DNA of 33,432 nt, from positions 1 to 33,432 of the forward strand of contig JAJRYB010000111.1 of assembly GCA_024275995.1 (NCBI GenBank), in the 5' to 3' direction. Below are positions 31,993-33,432 of this stretch, piece after piece; position 1 is the first letter of the stretch, and every line of letters starts with the position of its first letter. Under the pieces are notes generated by a model. The model saw only the letters and a program-made list of their open reading frames with translations, had not been told where the DNA came from and searched no databases. The position numbers were made by a program, and so were the translations under genes. Source of the DNA: Planctomycetota bacterium (GTDB lineage: Bacteria > Planctomycetota > Phycisphaerae > SM23-33).

Positions 31993-33198
31993 TTACTGCG
32001 ACAATCCCTCTACGATGTCGCGCGTGTCGCGTGCGATCAGCAGTTCCTCGTTCGTCGGGATCACCCATACGGGCAGTTGTGAACCTTCGACGGTAATCGG
32101 GCCGACCTTTGAACCGACGGTTTCGGCGTTGCGATTTTCGTCACACACCGCACCCAGCCTGCCCAGCGCATCGCATATTCTGCGACGCACGCCTGCGGCG
32201 TTTTCCCCTATCCCTCCAGTCAGAACAACGGCGTCCACGCCAGGCAGTATGGCGTAGTACGCCCCGGCATACAGCGCGATCCGGTAGACGAACATGTCAA
32301 TCGCAAGGGCAGCCCGCTCGTCTCCCGCCTCCGCAGCCGAGATGCAATCACGCATGTCGTTGCTTACTTCGCTGACGCCCAGCAGCCCGGACTCGTTGTT
32401 CAGCACCCTGTCCACTTCCTGCGCGGAAAGTCCTCGGGTCTGCATGTAGAGCGTAACGGCGGGGTCTATCCGCCCGCTCCGCGTACCCATGACCAAACCG
32501 TCCAGCGGCGTCATTCCCATGGAGTGGTCCACGGCCTTTCCCCCGCAAATCGCCGTCATGGAACATCCGTTGCCCAGGTGAACGGTGATAAGGTTCAGCT
32601 CGTCGAGTTCTTTACCGAGCAGTTCAGCCGCACGCAGCGTCACGTAGCGATGGCTCGTTCCGTGGAAGCCGTACTTGCGAACGCCCTGCCGCTCGTACCA
32701 CTCGGTCGGCACGGCGTAGCGATACGCCTTCGGTTCGAGGGTCGCCAGAAACGCCGTGTCGAAGACGGCGATGTTGGGCTTTCCGGGAATCGCCTGCATG
32801 GAAGCGCCTATGCCCTCGATGTTCGGAGGATTGTGCAGCGGGGCGAGTTTCGCACAGCGGCGAATGACATCGAGCGTCTCGTCGTCGATCAGCACCGATC
32901 CGCTGATCTCCTCGCCTCCGTGGACCACGCGGTGCCCGATACCGTCGATGAGGTTCACGTCGGACAGGACGCCGATCTGAGGATCGGTCAGCGCGTCGAT
33001 GACGATTCGCATCCCAGCGGCGTGATCGTCGGCACGGACCATGCGGGTGTGCTCTTTACCGCCGCTTCCCTGTCGCAACGAAGCTTCGCCCGTTCCCACG
33101 CGCTGGAGCATTCCCCCGGCAAGGGCGCGTTCATCCGCCATATCGTACAATTGGTATCTTATGGAACTGCTGCCGCAATTGACCACGAAGATTATCAT
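31993..33198 (-). CDS. ackA: Acetate kinase
   Basis: 401 aa, the usual length. It converts acetyl phosphate and ADP to acetate and ATP. Family motifs: VVNCGSSSIRYQLYD at the start (the first is usually NAGSSS), GHRVVHGG, KYGFHGTSHRYV, HLGNGCSMTAI, MGMTPLDGLVMGTRSG and GGIGENA. The start is taken at ATG 33198, where the family N-terminus begins; an ATG 5 codons upstream is in frame. It marks a fermentative or acetate-exchanging metabolism. A phosphotransacetylase partner is not in the window. Confidence 0.95.
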   Translation of the reverse strand: MIIFVVNCGSSSIRYQLYDMADERALAGGMLQRVGTGEASLRQGSGGKEHTRMVRADDHAAGMRIVIDALTDPQIGVLSDVNLIDGIGHRVVHGGEEISGSVLIDDETLDVIRRCAKLAPLHNPPNIEGIGASMQAIPGKPNIAVFDTAFLATLEPKAYRYAVPTEWYERQGVRKYGFHGTSHRYVTLRAAELLGKELDELNLITVHLGNGCSMTAICGGKAVDHSMGMTPLDGLVMGTRSGRIDPAVTLYMQTRGLSAQEVDRVLNNESGLLGVSEVSNDMRDCISAAEAGDERAALAIDMFVYRIALYAGAYYAILPGVDAVVLTGGIGENAAGVRRRICDALGRLGAVCDENRNAETVGSKVGPITVEGSQLPVWVIPTNEELLIARDTRDIVEGLSQ

Positions 33199-33432
33199 TG
33201 CAACATCCTGCAAAAAGGCACGTTACGGACGCACGCTCCGCGACGTCGCAGCCGCACGCCCTTTTCGTACGCCATGGGGTCTCTCCTGTCAAGGCGAAGA
33301 GGCGGGACAATCTGTCACAATCCACTCCGACATGCTTGACGATTGACCCGGCAGCTCTTATTGTCATCTGTATCGTGAGCAATTCGCGAGCGACCTGAAC
33401 GTGCAGGGTGTTCAGAAAGGTTAGCAAAACCG
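33199..33432. other. Upstream region of ackA, no gene seen
   Basis: Open frames here are short shadows without family character. The stretch presumably holds the ackA promoter; no clear -35/-10 pair is evident to me. Confidence 0.4.

Overview
The window is GC-rich bacterial DNA. Its gene set (an SMC with long arms, a class-III-type hybrid cluster protein, acetate kinase, a lipoprotein with a FlgI-like region, a triple-LysM membrane protein, two glycosyltransferases) fits an anaerobic or facultative member of the Planctomycetota, most likely a Phycisphaerae-like lineage. That assignment is inferred from gene style and not from a marker gene.

Region 1 (1-14145) looks like one side of an integrative element. 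A tyrosine integrase (12455-14212) ends against a tRNA-Val gene (14145-14218, minus). Moving left, the element carries a DUF3987-type primase/helicase, a small helix-turn-helix protein, a four-gene cargo operon (RhuM family, PRiA4_ORF3 family and two unknowns), decayed copies of rhuM and the PRiA4 gene, and a type V-B CRISPR system. The CRISPR part has an unusually long Cas12b (1476 aa from the preferred GTG start, minus strand), a predicted tracrRNA just downstream of it, a leader, and an array of 23 complete 36-bp repeats plus a partial one that runs off the left edge. No cas1, cas2 or cas4 lies in the window. The array, tracrRNA and effector are all read on the minus strand. The tracrRNA prediction rests on two anti-repeat segments arranged as in Alicyclobacillus Cas12b. 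Two adjacent spacers sample the same target from two related invaders with the PAM-side end aligned, which shows real acquisition history.

Region 2 (14219-18831) is chromosomal: two overlapping GT4-type glycosyltransferase genes (the first fused to a helical C-terminal domain), then a VapBC-type toxin-antitoxin pair with a textbook promoter and palindromic operator, closed by a strong 16-bp-stem terminator shared with the convergent hcp gene.

Region 3 (18871-25006, all minus) holds a tightly overlapping ferredoxin / HD hydrolase / hcp operon for nitrosative or anaerobic redox stress. It has an FNR/DNR-type palindrome centred at about -41.5 of a likely start site. Beside it lies an argD-like aminotransferase / cysteine desulfurase / Crp-Fnr regulator operon. 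The regulator is the natural candidate to bind that palindrome.

Region 4 (25139-33198, all minus) holds smc, a FlgI-like lipoprotein, the LysM protein and ackA. The rest to 33432 is the upstream region of ackA with no gene seen.
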